Shown one piece after another: positions 9,064 to 17,598 of a DNA stretch of 64,000 bases (positions are counted from its first letter, which is position 1; every line of letters begins with the position of its first letter). The stretch lies in NCBI GenBank assembly GCA_016703965.1, contig JADJBB010000025.1, positions 868,001 to 932,000 of the forward strand. The letters are read 5' to 3'. This DNA comes from Acidobacteriota bacterium (GTDB lineage: Bacteria > Acidobacteriota > Blastocatellia > Pyrinomonadales > Pyrinomonadaceae). The notes beneath the pieces are model-generated. The model saw only the letters and a list, made by a program, of their open reading frames with translations. It ran no database searches and was not told the origin of the DNA. A program made the translations under genes and the position numbers.

Positions 9064-9138
9064 GGCGCCTTCGTCTATCGGTTAGGACGCGAGGTTCTCA
9101 ACCTTGAAAGAGGGGTTCAACTCCCCTAGGCGCTACCA
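9064..9138 (+). tRNA. tRNA-Glu, anticodon CTC
   Basis: Acceptor stem GGCGCCT/AGGCGCT with a G-U outer pair, D-arm with GGTTAGGAC as usual for tRNA-Glu, anticodon stem CGAGG/CCTTG and loop TTCTCAA (anticodon CTC at 9097-9099), T-arm AGGGG-TTCAACT-CCCCT and encoded CCA at 9136-9138. It lies 34 nt upstream of the ybjQ-like gene. Confidence 0.95.
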
Positions 9139-9172
9139 ACTCCCCTTTCTTCGTTCGACAAAAAGAGGAAAC

Positions 9173-9487
9173 ATGATAGTAACAACCGGATTCGATGTTC
9201 AGGGCAGGCAAGTCGTTGAATATCTTGGCGTAGTGCGCGGTATCGTTGTCCGTGCGACCGGCATTGGCCGGGGAATTATCGGTGGATTTAAGTCGCTCGC
9301 CGGCGGTAATATTGAGGAATGGTCGGTCGTTTGCGAAGAAGCTCGCAAAGAAGCTTTTAACCGGCTCGTCCAGCACGCTCACGAGATCGGAGCCGACGCG
9401 ATCATCGGAATGCGATACGACGCGACCGAATTCTCACAAGGTGCAACAGAGGTCCTTGCCTACGGGACTGCCGTCAAATTGAACTAG
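9173..9487 (+). CDS. YbjQ/UPF0145 family protein
   Basis: 104 aa from the ATG at 9173, preceded by AGAGGAAA; the longer frame runs into tRNA-Glu and is not used. The sequence MIVTTGFDVQGRQVVEYLGVV and the later HEIGADAIIGMRYDAT with a C-terminal EVLAYGTAV match the small YbjQ family (usual length ~105 aa), which forms pentameric rings; its biochemical role is not established. No signal peptide or membrane segment. It may be transcribed together with tRNA-Glu, as no terminator separates them. Confidence 0.88.
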   Translation: MIVTTGFDVQGRQVVEYLGVVRGIVVRATGIGRGIIGGFKSLAGGNIEEWSVVCEEARKEAFNRLVQHAHEIGADAIIGMRYDATEFSQGATEVLAYGTAVKLN

Positions 9488-9527
9488 AGATGTCAAACGA
9501 CATTATCCTCAAGCTGAAACGCTGGAA

Positions 9528-10610
9528 CTAAAAGAGCGGGGATCCGTTTTCCCTTCCGATCCTTAGATCCGAGATCCAACGAAACAAGCGGCTCTTAAGC
9601 CGACGCGGATCAACGAATTCAGATATCCCAACTGACGTTCGCGACCTGGAATCGCTGGTTGTTAGCGTTACCTCACTCAGCATCTTTACTTCCGAAAAAC
9701 CAGACCTGAATGCAGTCAACGGCCTTACTAAAAGGTCGATCCCATCTTCAGAGCGAAACGAGATCCGGTGCGGAACAAGTAAACCCCAGCGGTCACGTTT
9801 GTGTTCTGTCGCGCTGCATGCCGCATCGCGTTCTTCGATCTTCCCGTCGCGAATAAGATAGAACTTGCCGGAAGCCAGATGATCTTGGACGCCGCCGAGG
9901 CGATCGAAAACTACCGTAGAATCTACGAAATGCGCCCGCCCCCACATACGCGAACTCAGATCTCGATAATGGACATTTTCGCTTGTTACCTGATCGTGGT
10001 AGCCGGTCCCACGAAAGTGGACCGTCTTTCTGATCTTTCCGCGGCGGCCGACCAGCATTATTTTACCGCTAACATCGGCACGCGGAGCGACCGCATTCCA
10101 AATTCCGGAGGTCCGCACGGTGACAGGAGCAAGATCTGATTCGATCAGCAACCATTCTAGCTCGGCACGGATCTTCTTCCCACCAAAGGTCATCATGTCG
10201 ATGGTGACCATAAAACCTGAACCGTATTGTGCAGTATCGATCCTAAACGATGAGTTACCGATCTTGCAGCCGTGCTCACCGAGCGGTGCAAAATCGCTCT
10301 CTACAAATTCGTTTACCGAACTGATCACCGGCTTTCCATCGACAGAATATACGAACGAAACCGCCGGAAAGCGATGCCGCCCTGAATAGGTCACGTTTGG
10401 ATCGGATTGGGAATTTAGGATGAAACGTGGTGACAACACATAATTGTCGTAAAACGCGATCACCAGAGCCTCTCGGCCATCGTCGGAAACCGCATCAAAA
10501 TGCCAGCTTTCGAAGGCATTCGGCCCGGCGAGGCTGTGCCAGACGTCGTCTTTCAGACTCGAACAGAACGATACGCTTTTCGTCGGTTCAAAACCGTTTT
10601 CTTCGGCCAT
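9528..10610 (-). CDS. CrtC/AttH lipocalin-like protein (carotenoid hydratase-related fold)
   Basis: 360 aa, no signal peptide. The N-terminal WHFDAVSDDGREALVIAFYDN and the middle GTGYHDQ followed by WGRAHF resemble the hydroxyneurosporene synthase (CrtC) / AttH fold, where GYHDHNWG is the usual motif. Here HDQ replaces HDH, so a catalytic residue may differ. CrtC proteins add water to carotenoids; AttH relatives have unknown roles, and no other carotenoid gene is in the window. Function is therefore uncertain: the family resemblance is seen, the reaction is not inferred. It converges on ybjQ with a 40-nt gap. Confidence 0.6.
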   Translation of the reverse strand: MAEENGFEPTKSVSFCSSLKDDVWHSLAGPNAFESWHFDAVSDDGREALVIAFYDNYVLSPRFILNSQSDPNVTYSGRHRFPAVSFVYSVDGKPVISSVNEFVESDFAPLGEHGCKIGNSSFRIDTAQYGSGFMVTIDMMTFGGKKIRAELEWLLIESDLAPVTVRTSGIWNAVAPRADVSGKIMLVGRRGKIRKTVHFRGTGYHDQVTSENVHYRDLSSRMWGRAHFVDSTVVFDRLGGVQDHLASGKFYLIRDGKIEERDAACSATEHKRDRWGLLVPHRISFRSEDGIDLLVRPLTAFRSGFSEVKMLSEVTLTTSDSRSRTSVGISEFVDPRRLKSRLFRWISDLRIGRENGSPLF

Positions 10611-10744
10611 TTACAGAAACTCTGCCTACATTGTGGATCGAAATTGTTCCAAGCATCGCAAATAACAAAATAATTGGCAAACTATCGGCCAATATATGAA
10701 TCTGTACGAGTGATTTTGCTCTCCTTATTTTTGAACTGAGGAAA

Positions 10745-11122
10745 ATGATGAAAAACGTTAAGACGATATTTCTGCTTCTATGCGTAACCACCGCCGGATT
10801 GCTTCTGACCGCATGCCCTGAGCGCACGAGCATCGCCGATATCGAACGAAACCCGGCCAAATATCAAAATAAAGAAGTTGCCGTCGCCGGCGTGGTAAAG
10901 GACAGCTACGGCATTTCGATCCCAGGCACAAATATGGGAGGTGGAGCATATAAGATCGACGACGGCACAGGCTCAATGTGGATCATCGTCGCCGACGGAA
11001 ATGTCCCGTCAAAAGGTGCCGAGATCGGCGTCAAAGGTGTGATCGGCAGCGGCGTCAACTGGAAAGGCAGAAACTACGGCCTCGGCATGTACGAAAAAGA
11101 CCGCCGCTATCGAAAGCGTTAA
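10745..11122 (+). CDS. Small OB-fold-like lipoprotein
   Basis: 125 aa. Signal peptide with lipobox LLTAC (Cys around residue 24), then a compact domain beginning SIADIERNPAKYQNKEVAVAGVV and continuing KIDDGTGSMWIIV and KGVIGSG, the pattern of bacterial OB-fold domains that bind oligonucleotides or oligosaccharides. ATG ATG at 10745/10748; the first is used, preceded by TGAGGAAA. It should be anchored in an envelope membrane. No partner gene is obvious; function unknown. Confidence 0.7.
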   Translation: MMKNVKTIFLLLCVTTAGLLLTACPERTSIADIERNPAKYQNKEVAVAGVVKDSYGISIPGTNMGGGAYKIDDGTGSMWIIVADGNVPSKGAEIGVKGVIGSGVNWKGRNYGLGMYEKDRRYRKR

Positions 11123-11136
11123 TTCCTCGGTTCTGA

Positions 11137-11198
11137 GTCACGCTTCTGGGTGGCAAAACGGTATCATATAACAAACGCGTTTCATTCAGAGGCGTGAC
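11137..11198. repeat. Spaced inverted repeat upstream of the DinB-like gene
   Basis: 12-nt arms at 11137-11148 and 11187-11198 match at 11 of 12 positions (GTCACGCTTCTG with CAGAGGCGTGAC), 38 nt apart. The second arm ends 11 nt before the next start codon. It could be a regulatory site or a remnant of a small palindromic element. Confidence 0.4.
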
Positions 11199-11209
11199 AC
11201 CGAACAATT

Positions 11210-11686
11210 ATGGTATCGATTCTATCGGCTTTTGACCGCAGCTTTATTAAACTCGACGCCCGTTCGCGGGAGTTACTAGCCAAGATCCCGGAGGAACGGC
11301 TTTTTGAGAAGCCGCGCGAGATCGCGAACTCGATGGCGATGTTCTCATGCGGAGAGTACTTACTGCGCTCGGCCGCGATGGTCGAGAAAACTTTCGGAGG
11401 CATAACCACACGGCTTTGGGACGACCCGTTCGAATGGACCCTGCCTGAAAAGCTCGCGACGCACGAAGACATTTCACGCTATTTTGACGAAGTCGAAGCC
11501 ACGCGCCTCAAAGGATTTTCTTTTTTCACGTCAGATGATGATCTCGCACGCGAGATGCCCGCTCCCGAACGCCTCACACCGATCGCTGAAATTATGATCG
11601 ACACGCTCACCAAGGCTGGGCATTTTCAGGGGCGCGCTTTCGCGGTCTTTCAAATGCTGTTTGACGATAAACTTCCGCGTATCTGA
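11210..11686 (+). CDS. DinB-like four-helix protein
   Basis: 158 aa, ATG at 11210. The protein is helical and starts with a segment (LSAFDRSFIKLDARSRELLAKIPEERLFEKP) typical of the DinB/YfiT-like superfamily, where a metal site of three His is usual; only one His near residue 85 (ATHED) and one near residue 138 (GHFQG) are visible, so metal binding is unsure. Members include thiol transferases and many uncharacterised stress proteins. A second, unrelated DUF1569-type member occurs at 54695-55156. Confidence 0.55.
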   Translation: MVSILSAFDRSFIKLDARSRELLAKIPEERLFEKPREIANSMAMFSCGEYLLRSAAMVEKTFGGITTRLWDDPFEWTLPEKLATHEDISRYFDEVEATRLKGFSFFTSDDDLAREMPAPERLTPIAEIMIDTLTKAGHFQGRAFAVFQMLFDDKLPRI

Positions 11687-11768
11687 TCCGGAAACTCCAT
11701 TGCATTCAGAACTTTTTCGTGTAAGAATTCGTTAAGATTTGGGTCTACCATCTAAACGGAGAAAATAC

Positions 11769-12317
11769 ATGCATTGTCCTAGCTGCGGGCAGCAACAAAT
11801 ATCAAATGAGACGAAGTTCTGCTCACGCTGCGGAATGCCCCTCGCTATCGTTGCTGAGGTGGTGACACACGGCGGTTATCTGCCTCAATTGGAGCAGCTT
11901 AATAAGCAGAAAAAGAAGGTATTTTCACGCCGAAACGTCTTAGGTTTCAGCTTGATATGGCTCTTGTTTTTTCTCTTTATCGTGACGCCGTTCTGGGGAA
12001 TTGTCGGCGTTGACGAACTCGCGGGCGTGTCGGCGATCATTGGTATCTTTGGCGGGATGATAATGGCTGTCTCGGCACTGATCTTCCTCGAGAAGGCAAA
12101 GCCTGCATTCCCTGTTATCCAAAACGCCTTCCCGCCTCAGTCGCAACAATACAATATGCCGGGCCAAATGGATCACGCTGCCCTGCCGCCGCAGCAATCT
12201 ATACCGGTGTCCGCATACGCTTCGCCGCAGCCAGGAAACTGGCGCGACACTAACGATCTGCAGCCCGGCAGCGTTACCGAGAGCACGACGAGATTACTGG
12301 ACAAGGACGAGATCTAG
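11769..12317 (+). CDS. Zinc-ribbon membrane protein, copy 1 of a tandem pair
   Basis: 182 aa from the ATG at 11769 (GGAGA site just upstream; a longer frame starts at 11739). It begins with a zinc ribbon, MHCPSCG...KFCSRCGMPL (four Cys, CxxC-x11-CxxC), then a charged linker, two membrane helices at about residues 60-80 and 90-110, and a Pro/Gln-rich tail with the block GNWRDTNDL and TTRLL close to the end. The next gene has the same architecture and tail. The soluble ends likely face the cytosol. Function unknown. Confidence 0.75.
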   Translation: MHCPSCGQQQISNETKFCSRCGMPLAIVAEVVTHGGYLPQLEQLNKQKKKVFSRRNVLGFSLIWLLFFLFIVTPFWGIVGVDELAGVSAIIGIFGGMIMAVSALIFLEKAKPAFPVIQNAFPPQSQQYNMPGQMDHAALPPQQSIPVSAYASPQPGNWRDTNDLQPGSVTESTTRLLDKDEI

Positions 12318-12326
12318 GAGAGAGTT

Positions 12327-12884
12327 ATGTTTTGTCCGCAGTGCGGCCAAGAGCGATCGTCAATCGAAACGAGCTTTTGCTCGCGTTGCGGTTTTTTGCT
12401 TACGGGAACGGCAGATCTCCTTCAGACCGGCGGGTTGATCCCACGTGCAGATGCCCCGGCAGGCTTTTGGGCTCCGTCGCCACGGACTCGCGGTATCAAA
12501 CAAGGCCTTTTTATCTTCCTGCTTTCGTTCCTTATCGTACCGCTTATAACTGTTTTCTCGATCATGGTGAGTCTACGTTCACCCGTTCTGCCGATTCTGG
12601 CAACGTTGATCCTGGTCGTTGGCGGTCTTTTGCGTGTCGCCTACGCCTGGATGTTTGAATCACCTGTCCCCGGCGGAAAGACGATCGAAGAAAATGCGTT
12701 CTCCGCAGCACAGAATTTGCTCAATCGCCCATCGAGATCCCAACTTCCGCCGCAGCAAAGCTATCCGGTTTCTTCGTACGAAGCACCTGCGACCGGCAAT
12801 TGGCGTGATACCAACGACCTCGAACCGCGCAGCGTTACCGAAAACACGACGCGGCTTCTGGAGAACGAAGAACTGCCTCAATAA
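12327..12884 (+). CDS. Zinc-ribbon membrane protein, copy 2 of a tandem pair
   Basis: 185 aa, 9 nt after its paralogue, GGAGAG site before the ATG. Same order: zinc ribbon MFCPQCG...SFCSRCGFLL, two hydrophobic helices (about 64-85 and 90-110), then the tail PPQQSYPVSSYE, GNWRDTNDL and TTRLL. The membrane part has diverged while the tail and ribbon are kept, so these are old duplicates under constraint at both ends. Its stop overlaps the convergent ggt stop by 7 nt. Function unknown; recruitment of a shared partner through the tail is a guess. Confidence 0.75.
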   Translation: MFCPQCGQERSSIETSFCSRCGFLLTGTADLLQTGGLIPRADAPAGFWAPSPRTRGIKQGLFIFLLSFLIVPLITVFSIMVSLRSPVLPILATLILVVGGLLRVAYAWMFESPVPGGKTIEENAFSAAQNLLNRPSRSQLPPQQSYPVSSYEAPATGNWRDTNDLEPRSVTENTTRLLENEELPQ

Positions 12885-14611
12885 CCGATCGCCATCCCGT
12901 CACTTCGCGAGTCTATCGCTCCTAACCTGACTCCTTTGTTATCGATCATGATACCAGTAGCAGAAGCTACGTTGCCCGGATTCGCCGTGAATTTATGCCC
13001 GTATCCCATTAAAATATTTAGCGTATCGGGCGAAAAGCCAACCGGCTCGTACAATATTTCGTCGGGTAGCCATTGATGATGAATTCGCGGAGCGTCGATC
13101 GCTTCCTGGATGTTCATATCGAAATCGATCACGTTGATCACCGACTGCATTACCGCCGAAATGATCCTTGGCCCACCGCGGGCTCCGAGAGCGAACCAAA
13201 CCGAGCCATCTTTTTTCAAAACGAAGGTCGGCGTCATCGACGACAGCGGACGCTTACCCGGCTCGACTTTATTCTTTTCTCCCTGAACCAGGCCAAACAA
13301 ATTCGGCTTGCCCGGGCGAGCGGCAAAATCGTCCATTTCGTCGTTGAGAAGAACGCCCGTTCCCTTCGCGGTTACGCGTGAGCCATAGAGATCATTGATA
13401 GTGTAAGTGTTCGTGACGACCGTTCCGGCGGGATCTATAACCGTAAAATGGGTTGTGTCCATCGATTCCGCTCCGGGGATCGAACCATGGCCTATATCCT
13501 TGCTGACCGAGGCTTTTGTCAGATCGATGGAGGATGCTCGATCTACCGCGTATTTTTTGTCCATCATGGTTTCCACGGGCACCTTTGCAAAATCAGGGTC
13601 GCCCATAAACTCTGCTCTATCTGCAAATGCGCGGCGAGAAGCCTCAGCAAATAGATGGTATTTGGCAGCAGAATTCGACTTCATCTTCCGGACGTCGTAT
13701 CCCTCGAGCATATTCAAAACCTGCATCATCACGACCCCGCCGGAGCTTGGCGGCGGCATGGAGATTATCTCGTGACCGCGATAATTGCCACGCAGTGGTG
13801 TTCGTTCTTTTGCGACATAATTCTTGAGATCTTCAAGTGTAATGAGCCCGTTGTGGGCCTTCATGTCGTCCGCTATCATTTTGGCAGTTTGGCCCGAGTA
13901 GAATTCGCGGGCACCAAGACGCTCAATACGGGACAGCGTATTTGCCAGATCCGGCTGCTTGAAAACGTCGCCTTCTTCGAAGTATTTTCCATTGTTAAGA
14001 AAGATACGTTTGCTGTCCTCGTATTTGGCAAGATTCTCTTTGTAAGCTTTGAATAGTTCCGCAAGACGATACGAAAGAACATAGCCATTCTGAGCGAGAA
14101 GGCGAGCTGGACGCACCAGGTCGGCCCATTTGACCTTACCCGAGCCGTATTTTTTGAACGCCAGCTCAAAACCAGCGAGAGTTCCGGGAACACCGGATGC
14201 CCGGTATCCGATCGTTGAACTGCCTTCACCGCGAATGAGATTGCCGTCCTTATCGACAAAAATATCCCTGTTAGCCGCTTTTGGGGCCATTTCGCGATAG
14301 TCGATCGCGTGATTCTGACCTTTCGAATCTCGAATGAGCATAAAACCGCCGCCGCCGATGTTTCCGGCTTCCGGGTAGACGACAGCCAGTGCGATGCCGA
14401 CCGCGATCGCTGCATCGACAGCATTGCCGCCGCGTTTCATAATGTCAACGCCGATCTGCGAAGCGAGTTCGTGCTGCGACGCAACCATCGCATGCTTGCC
14501 CCGAACCGGCTCCGGCCATGCGAATGCTGCCCTGCTGGTAGGCAATATTGCAAATGTGATGGCAAAGACAAAGATCGCCGATAGGACAACTCGAAACGGA
14601 TTGTTTTTCAT
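12878..14611 (-). CDS. ggt: Gamma-glutamyltransferase
   Basis: 577 aa with a Sec signal peptide (cleavage near SRAAFA). It hydrolyses or transfers the gamma-glutamyl group of glutathione in the periplasm. The proenzyme self-cleaves before the catalytic Thr, seen here in MDTTHFTVID, and the substrate-binding PLSSMTPTFVL and GARGGPRI segments follow. The N-terminal half has GGNAVDAAIAVG and GGGFMLI, typical of the large subunit. It ends by overlapping the zinc-ribbon gene on the other strand. Single gene with no clear operon partner. Confidence 0.95.
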   Translation of the reverse strand: MKNNPFRVVLSAIFVFAITFAILPTSRAAFAWPEPVRGKHAMVASQHELASQIGVDIMKRGGNAVDAAIAVGIALAVVYPEAGNIGGGGFMLIRDSKGQNHAIDYREMAPKAANRDIFVDKDGNLIRGEGSSTIGYRASGVPGTLAGFELAFKKYGSGKVKWADLVRPARLLAQNGYVLSYRLAELFKAYKENLAKYEDSKRIFLNNGKYFEEGDVFKQPDLANTLSRIERLGAREFYSGQTAKMIADDMKAHNGLITLEDLKNYVAKERTPLRGNYRGHEIISMPPPSSGGVVMMQVLNMLEGYDVRKMKSNSAAKYHLFAEASRRAFADRAEFMGDPDFAKVPVETMMDKKYAVDRASSIDLTKASVSKDIGHGSIPGAESMDTTHFTVIDPAGTVVTNTYTINDLYGSRVTAKGTGVLLNDEMDDFAARPGKPNLFGLVQGEKNKVEPGKRPLSSMTPTFVLKKDGSVWFALGARGGPRIISAVMQSVINVIDFDMNIQEAIDAPRIHHQWLPDEILYEPVGFSPDTLNILMGYGHKFTANPGNVASATGIMIDNKGVRLGAIDSRSDGMAIGY

Positions 14612-14768
14612 ACTCGAAACTCTAACAAAAGTCGTGTTTTACGACAAATATTCGGCATCCATAAATGCGGCTTTTCTATTTATCTCAAAAGAGTTATAGT
14701 CATTTTTCGCAACGAAAAAACTGATTTTTAGGACCCTGTCCAGATGAACGACGACGGAAGTAGTAAAA

Positions 14769-16076
14769 ATGGAGTTGACACGCTTTTCACCGAAAAAGTT
14801 TGCGCGCCTCTTGAGCCGTGGTTCCCAAAAGGTCCGTCGGTCTCTGTCTGAATACCGTTTTCTCGCCTACCTTGCAGTTCTTGGCCCCGGAATAATAGCA
14901 GCAAATGCTGGTAATGATGCAAGTGGAATCGCTACCTATTCAAGTGTAGGTGCCGGCTTTGGTTATTCCCTTCTATGGGCGTTCGTCCCAATGGTCATTA
15001 GTCTCGTGATCGTGCAGGAAATGTGCGTCAGGATGGGCGTGGTGACCGGACAAGGGCTCGCAGACCTGATCCGGGAACAGTTTGGTGTCCGTTGGACGGC
15101 GTTTGTGATGCTTGCTCTTTTGATCGCGAATACCGGCGTGATCATTTCAGAGTTTGTGGGCATAGCTCAGGCTTCGGAGCTATTTGGAATTCCGCGTTTC
15201 TTTACAATTCCTATTACCGCCGGACTGATCTGGTGGCTCGTCGTTAAAGGTTCTCAGAAGCGGGTTGAACGAGTTTTCCTGGCGATGTCACTCGTGTTCT
15301 TTTGCTACGTGATCTCGGCCTTTCTCTCGCGGCCTGAATGGAGCAAAGTTGGCGAATCGTTTCTGCAGCCGACGTTTCAGACTGATTCCGCATACCTTTT
15401 CATGGTAATGGCGTTGATCGGTACGACCATAACGCCATTTATGCAGGTTTACGTTCAGTCATCGGTCGTGGAGAAACGGATGGACGTAGAGGATCTTGGC
15501 GTTGTAAGGGCAGATGTTGTCGTCGGAACGATCTTCGCCTGTGCGATCGCGGCGTTTATCGTTATTTGTTCAGCAGCGACCCTTCATATGAACGGCATCA
15601 CATCAATCGACTCGGCTGCGACCGCGGCCGAGGCTTTTGTTCCAATTGCCGGCGTTTATGCAAAATATCTCTTTGGTATCGGACTATTCGGGGCAGCGAT
15701 GCTTGCTATGGGCGTTTTACCTCTGGCGACGGCGTATAGTCTGAGCGAGGCCTTGGGCTTTGAGAAAGGACTTTCGCGTTCGTTTCGCGAAGCTCCGATA
15801 TTCATTGGCATCTTTACGGGCCTGATCCTGATCGGTGCTATCGTCGCACTTATCCCAGGCATTCCCCAGATCCGATTGCTGCTTTTCACACAAACCGTCA
15901 ACGGACTGCTCCTACCTATAATTCTGCTAGCGATCGTAAGACTTGCCAATAATAAAGAGATCATGGGCAGCCACACCAACGGGCCTGTGCTTAACTTTTT
16001 TGCGTGGCTTGTGGCCTTAACCGTTTCCCTGCTGTCTTTAGCATTGATTGGAAAGACAATTGCTGATATGTTTTAG
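14769..16076 (+). CDS. NRAMP-related divalent metal transporter (NRMT-like branch)
   Basis: 435 aa with about 11 membrane helices after a basic N-terminus. The NRAMP fold is recognisable, but the metal-site motifs differ from Mn/Fe transporters: in TM1 AGNDASG takes the place of DPGN, and in TM6 TTITPFMQ takes the place of ATIMPHN, so the metal-selecting Met and the following His are absent. This resembles the NRAMP-related branch known to carry Mg2+/Mn2+, but specificity here is inferred. The gene is 9 nt before a cyclic-nucleotide-binding MscS gene and probably cotranscribed with it. Confidence 0.8.
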   Translation: MELTRFSPKKFARLLSRGSQKVRRSLSEYRFLAYLAVLGPGIIAANAGNDASGIATYSSVGAGFGYSLLWAFVPMVISLVIVQEMCVRMGVVTGQGLADLIREQFGVRWTAFVMLALLIANTGVIISEFVGIAQASELFGIPRFFTIPITAGLIWWLVVKGSQKRVERVFLAMSLVFFCYVISAFLSRPEWSKVGESFLQPTFQTDSAYLFMVMALIGTTITPFMQVYVQSSVVEKRMDVEDLGVVRADVVVGTIFACAIAAFIVICSAATLHMNGITSIDSAATAAEAFVPIAGVYAKYLFGIGLFGAAMLAMGVLPLATAYSLSEALGFEKGLSRSFREAPIFIGIFTGLILIGAIVALIPGIPQIRLLLFTQTVNGLLLPIILLAIVRLANNKEIMGSHTNGPVLNFFAWLVALTVSLLSLALIGKTIADMF

Positions 16077-16085
16077 CCCTAAATT

Positions 16086-17597
16086 ATGGCCTCATCCGAA
16101 CTACAAAAAAGAGCGATCTATTTCCTCGGCTTTGTCGCCTTACTTACCGCAGTCCTGATCTTTTTCCCATCGGACGAAACCATTTTTAGCTACACGGCAA
16201 CGCAACTCGGCCTGCAAGTCTTGGCCGATGGCTCGCTGGCCACGCTCGCCGGTCAAAAACCGACGATGATGGGCGATACGACGATAAGCCTCGTGGTAAA
16301 TGTCCTACGCATCGTGAAGATCCTCCTTTGGATGACGGTCGTCGTAACTATTGTCCGGTTCGTATTCTACTCGATCACAAAAGCTTTGTATCGGAATGGT
16401 GCACCTGGCGAGGTATCGTCGCTGCTGCAGACCGTTATCTCGGTGATCATATACATTGTTTCGTTCTTTATTATTTTTCAAACGCAATTCCCGGGTGTTC
16501 AGCTTGCACCGTTGTTCACGGGTTCGACGATCATTGGAATCGTTGTAGGACTTGCACTCCAGGATACCCTCGGAAACCTTTTCGCGGGATTGGCATTGCA
16601 AGCCGATCAGCCGTTTCAGGTCGGCGATGTAGTTATTATCTCCGGTCGCGGCGAAGGTGTAGTTGAGATGGTTTCGTGGCGCGGCGTTAAGATCCGCACG
16701 TTTCAGAATAAACTACTCGTCATCAGCAACTCCGTGCTTGGAAAGGAGACGATCGAGGTCGCCCCAAAAGATAACTTGAATGCGAAGGCGGTATTCTTCA
16801 ACACTCTTTATTCGCATTCGCCTACCCGCACGATACAGTTCGTTCGTGAAGCGGTCCGCCAGGTGGATAACGTCTCGAAAAAGATGCGTCCTGTCGTTCG
16901 CATCCGAAACCTCGGCGATAACGGAATTGATTTTGAAGTTAAGTACTGGCTCGATGACTATACGATCCAGCACGATACAGATGCTCTTATCAGGCAGCGG
17001 ATCTGGTATGTTTTCCAGCGAGAAAAGATCGACTTCGCATACCCGACGCGAACACTGCACATAGAGCCCAAACCTGTCGAAGCGGCACCCGACGAGGTTG
17101 TTAATAACATTGCAGAACACCTCAACCGCATCCCGATCTTTAATCCGCTCTCTGACGAAGAGATAGAGCGTCTCGCTAACGCTTCGACCTCACGCGTCTA
17201 TGCTCCGGGCGAAGCGATCGTTAGGGCGGGTCAGGTAGGTAATTCGATGTTCGTAATCATCAGAGGCTCGGTTAAGGTTCAGATCACGGAGAATGATTAC
17301 CAGAAGACGGTAAACACTTTAGCAGAGGACGATTTCTTTGGGGAAATGAGCCTGCTAACAGGCGAGCCGAGATCCGCAAGCGTGATCGCGATCGTCGAAA
17401 CCCAAGTATTGCGTATTGATAAGAACGGTCTCAAGCCGATCCTCGAAGCGAATCCTGAGTTGGTAGGTGTTATTTCTGAATTGATCGAAGAACGAAAAAT
17501 GGCCCTCACAAAGGAAGTTGCTAAGAGTGATGAGTTAGAGATCTCACCTAAGAAAGGTGCGATCACATCTATCAGGAAGTTCTTTGGCCTGCAATGA
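16086..17597 (+). CDS. MscS-family channel with C-terminal cyclic-nucleotide-binding domain
   Basis: 503 aa. Three or more N-terminal membrane helices lead into the MscS pore-lining segment and beta domain (GSTIIGIVVGLALQDTLGNLFAG, then FQVGDVVII). From about residue 350 there is a cNMP-binding domain with the phosphate-binding cassette FFGEMSLLTGEPRSAS, in which the Arg that contacts the cyclic phosphate and a following Ser are kept. This is the architecture of bacterial cyclic-nucleotide-gated MscS relatives, which may be gated by cAMP more than by tension. Stop is one base from the convergent next gene. Confidence 0.92.
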   Translation: MASSELQKRAIYFLGFVALLTAVLIFFPSDETIFSYTATQLGLQVLADGSLATLAGQKPTMMGDTTISLVVNVLRIVKILLWMTVVVTIVRFVFYSITKALYRNGAPGEVSSLLQTVISVIIYIVSFFIIFQTQFPGVQLAPLFTGSTIIGIVVGLALQDTLGNLFAGLALQADQPFQVGDVVIISGRGEGVVEMVSWRGVKIRTFQNKLLVISNSVLGKETIEVAPKDNLNAKAVFFNTLYSHSPTRTIQFVREAVRQVDNVSKKMRPVVRIRNLGDNGIDFEVKYWLDDYTIQHDTDALIRQRIWYVFQREKIDFAYPTRTLHIEPKPVEAAPDEVVNNIAEHLNRIPIFNPLSDEEIERLANASTSRVYAPGEAIVRAGQVGNSMFVIIRGSVKVQITENDYQKTVNTLAEDDFFGEMSLLTGEPRSASVIAIVETQVLRIDKNGLKPILEANPELVGVISELIEERKMALTKEVAKSDELEISPKKGAITSIRKFFGLQ

Positions 17598-17598
17598 A

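Noticed and set aside
9098..9172. Longer N-terminus for the YbjQ gene
   Set aside because: It would read through tRNA-Glu; the ATG at 9173 has a ribosome site and matches the family start.
14612..14768. Possible metal riboswitch before the NRAMP-related gene
   Set aside because: Searched by eye for manganese- or magnesium-type riboswitch elements; no matching stems or conserved loops.
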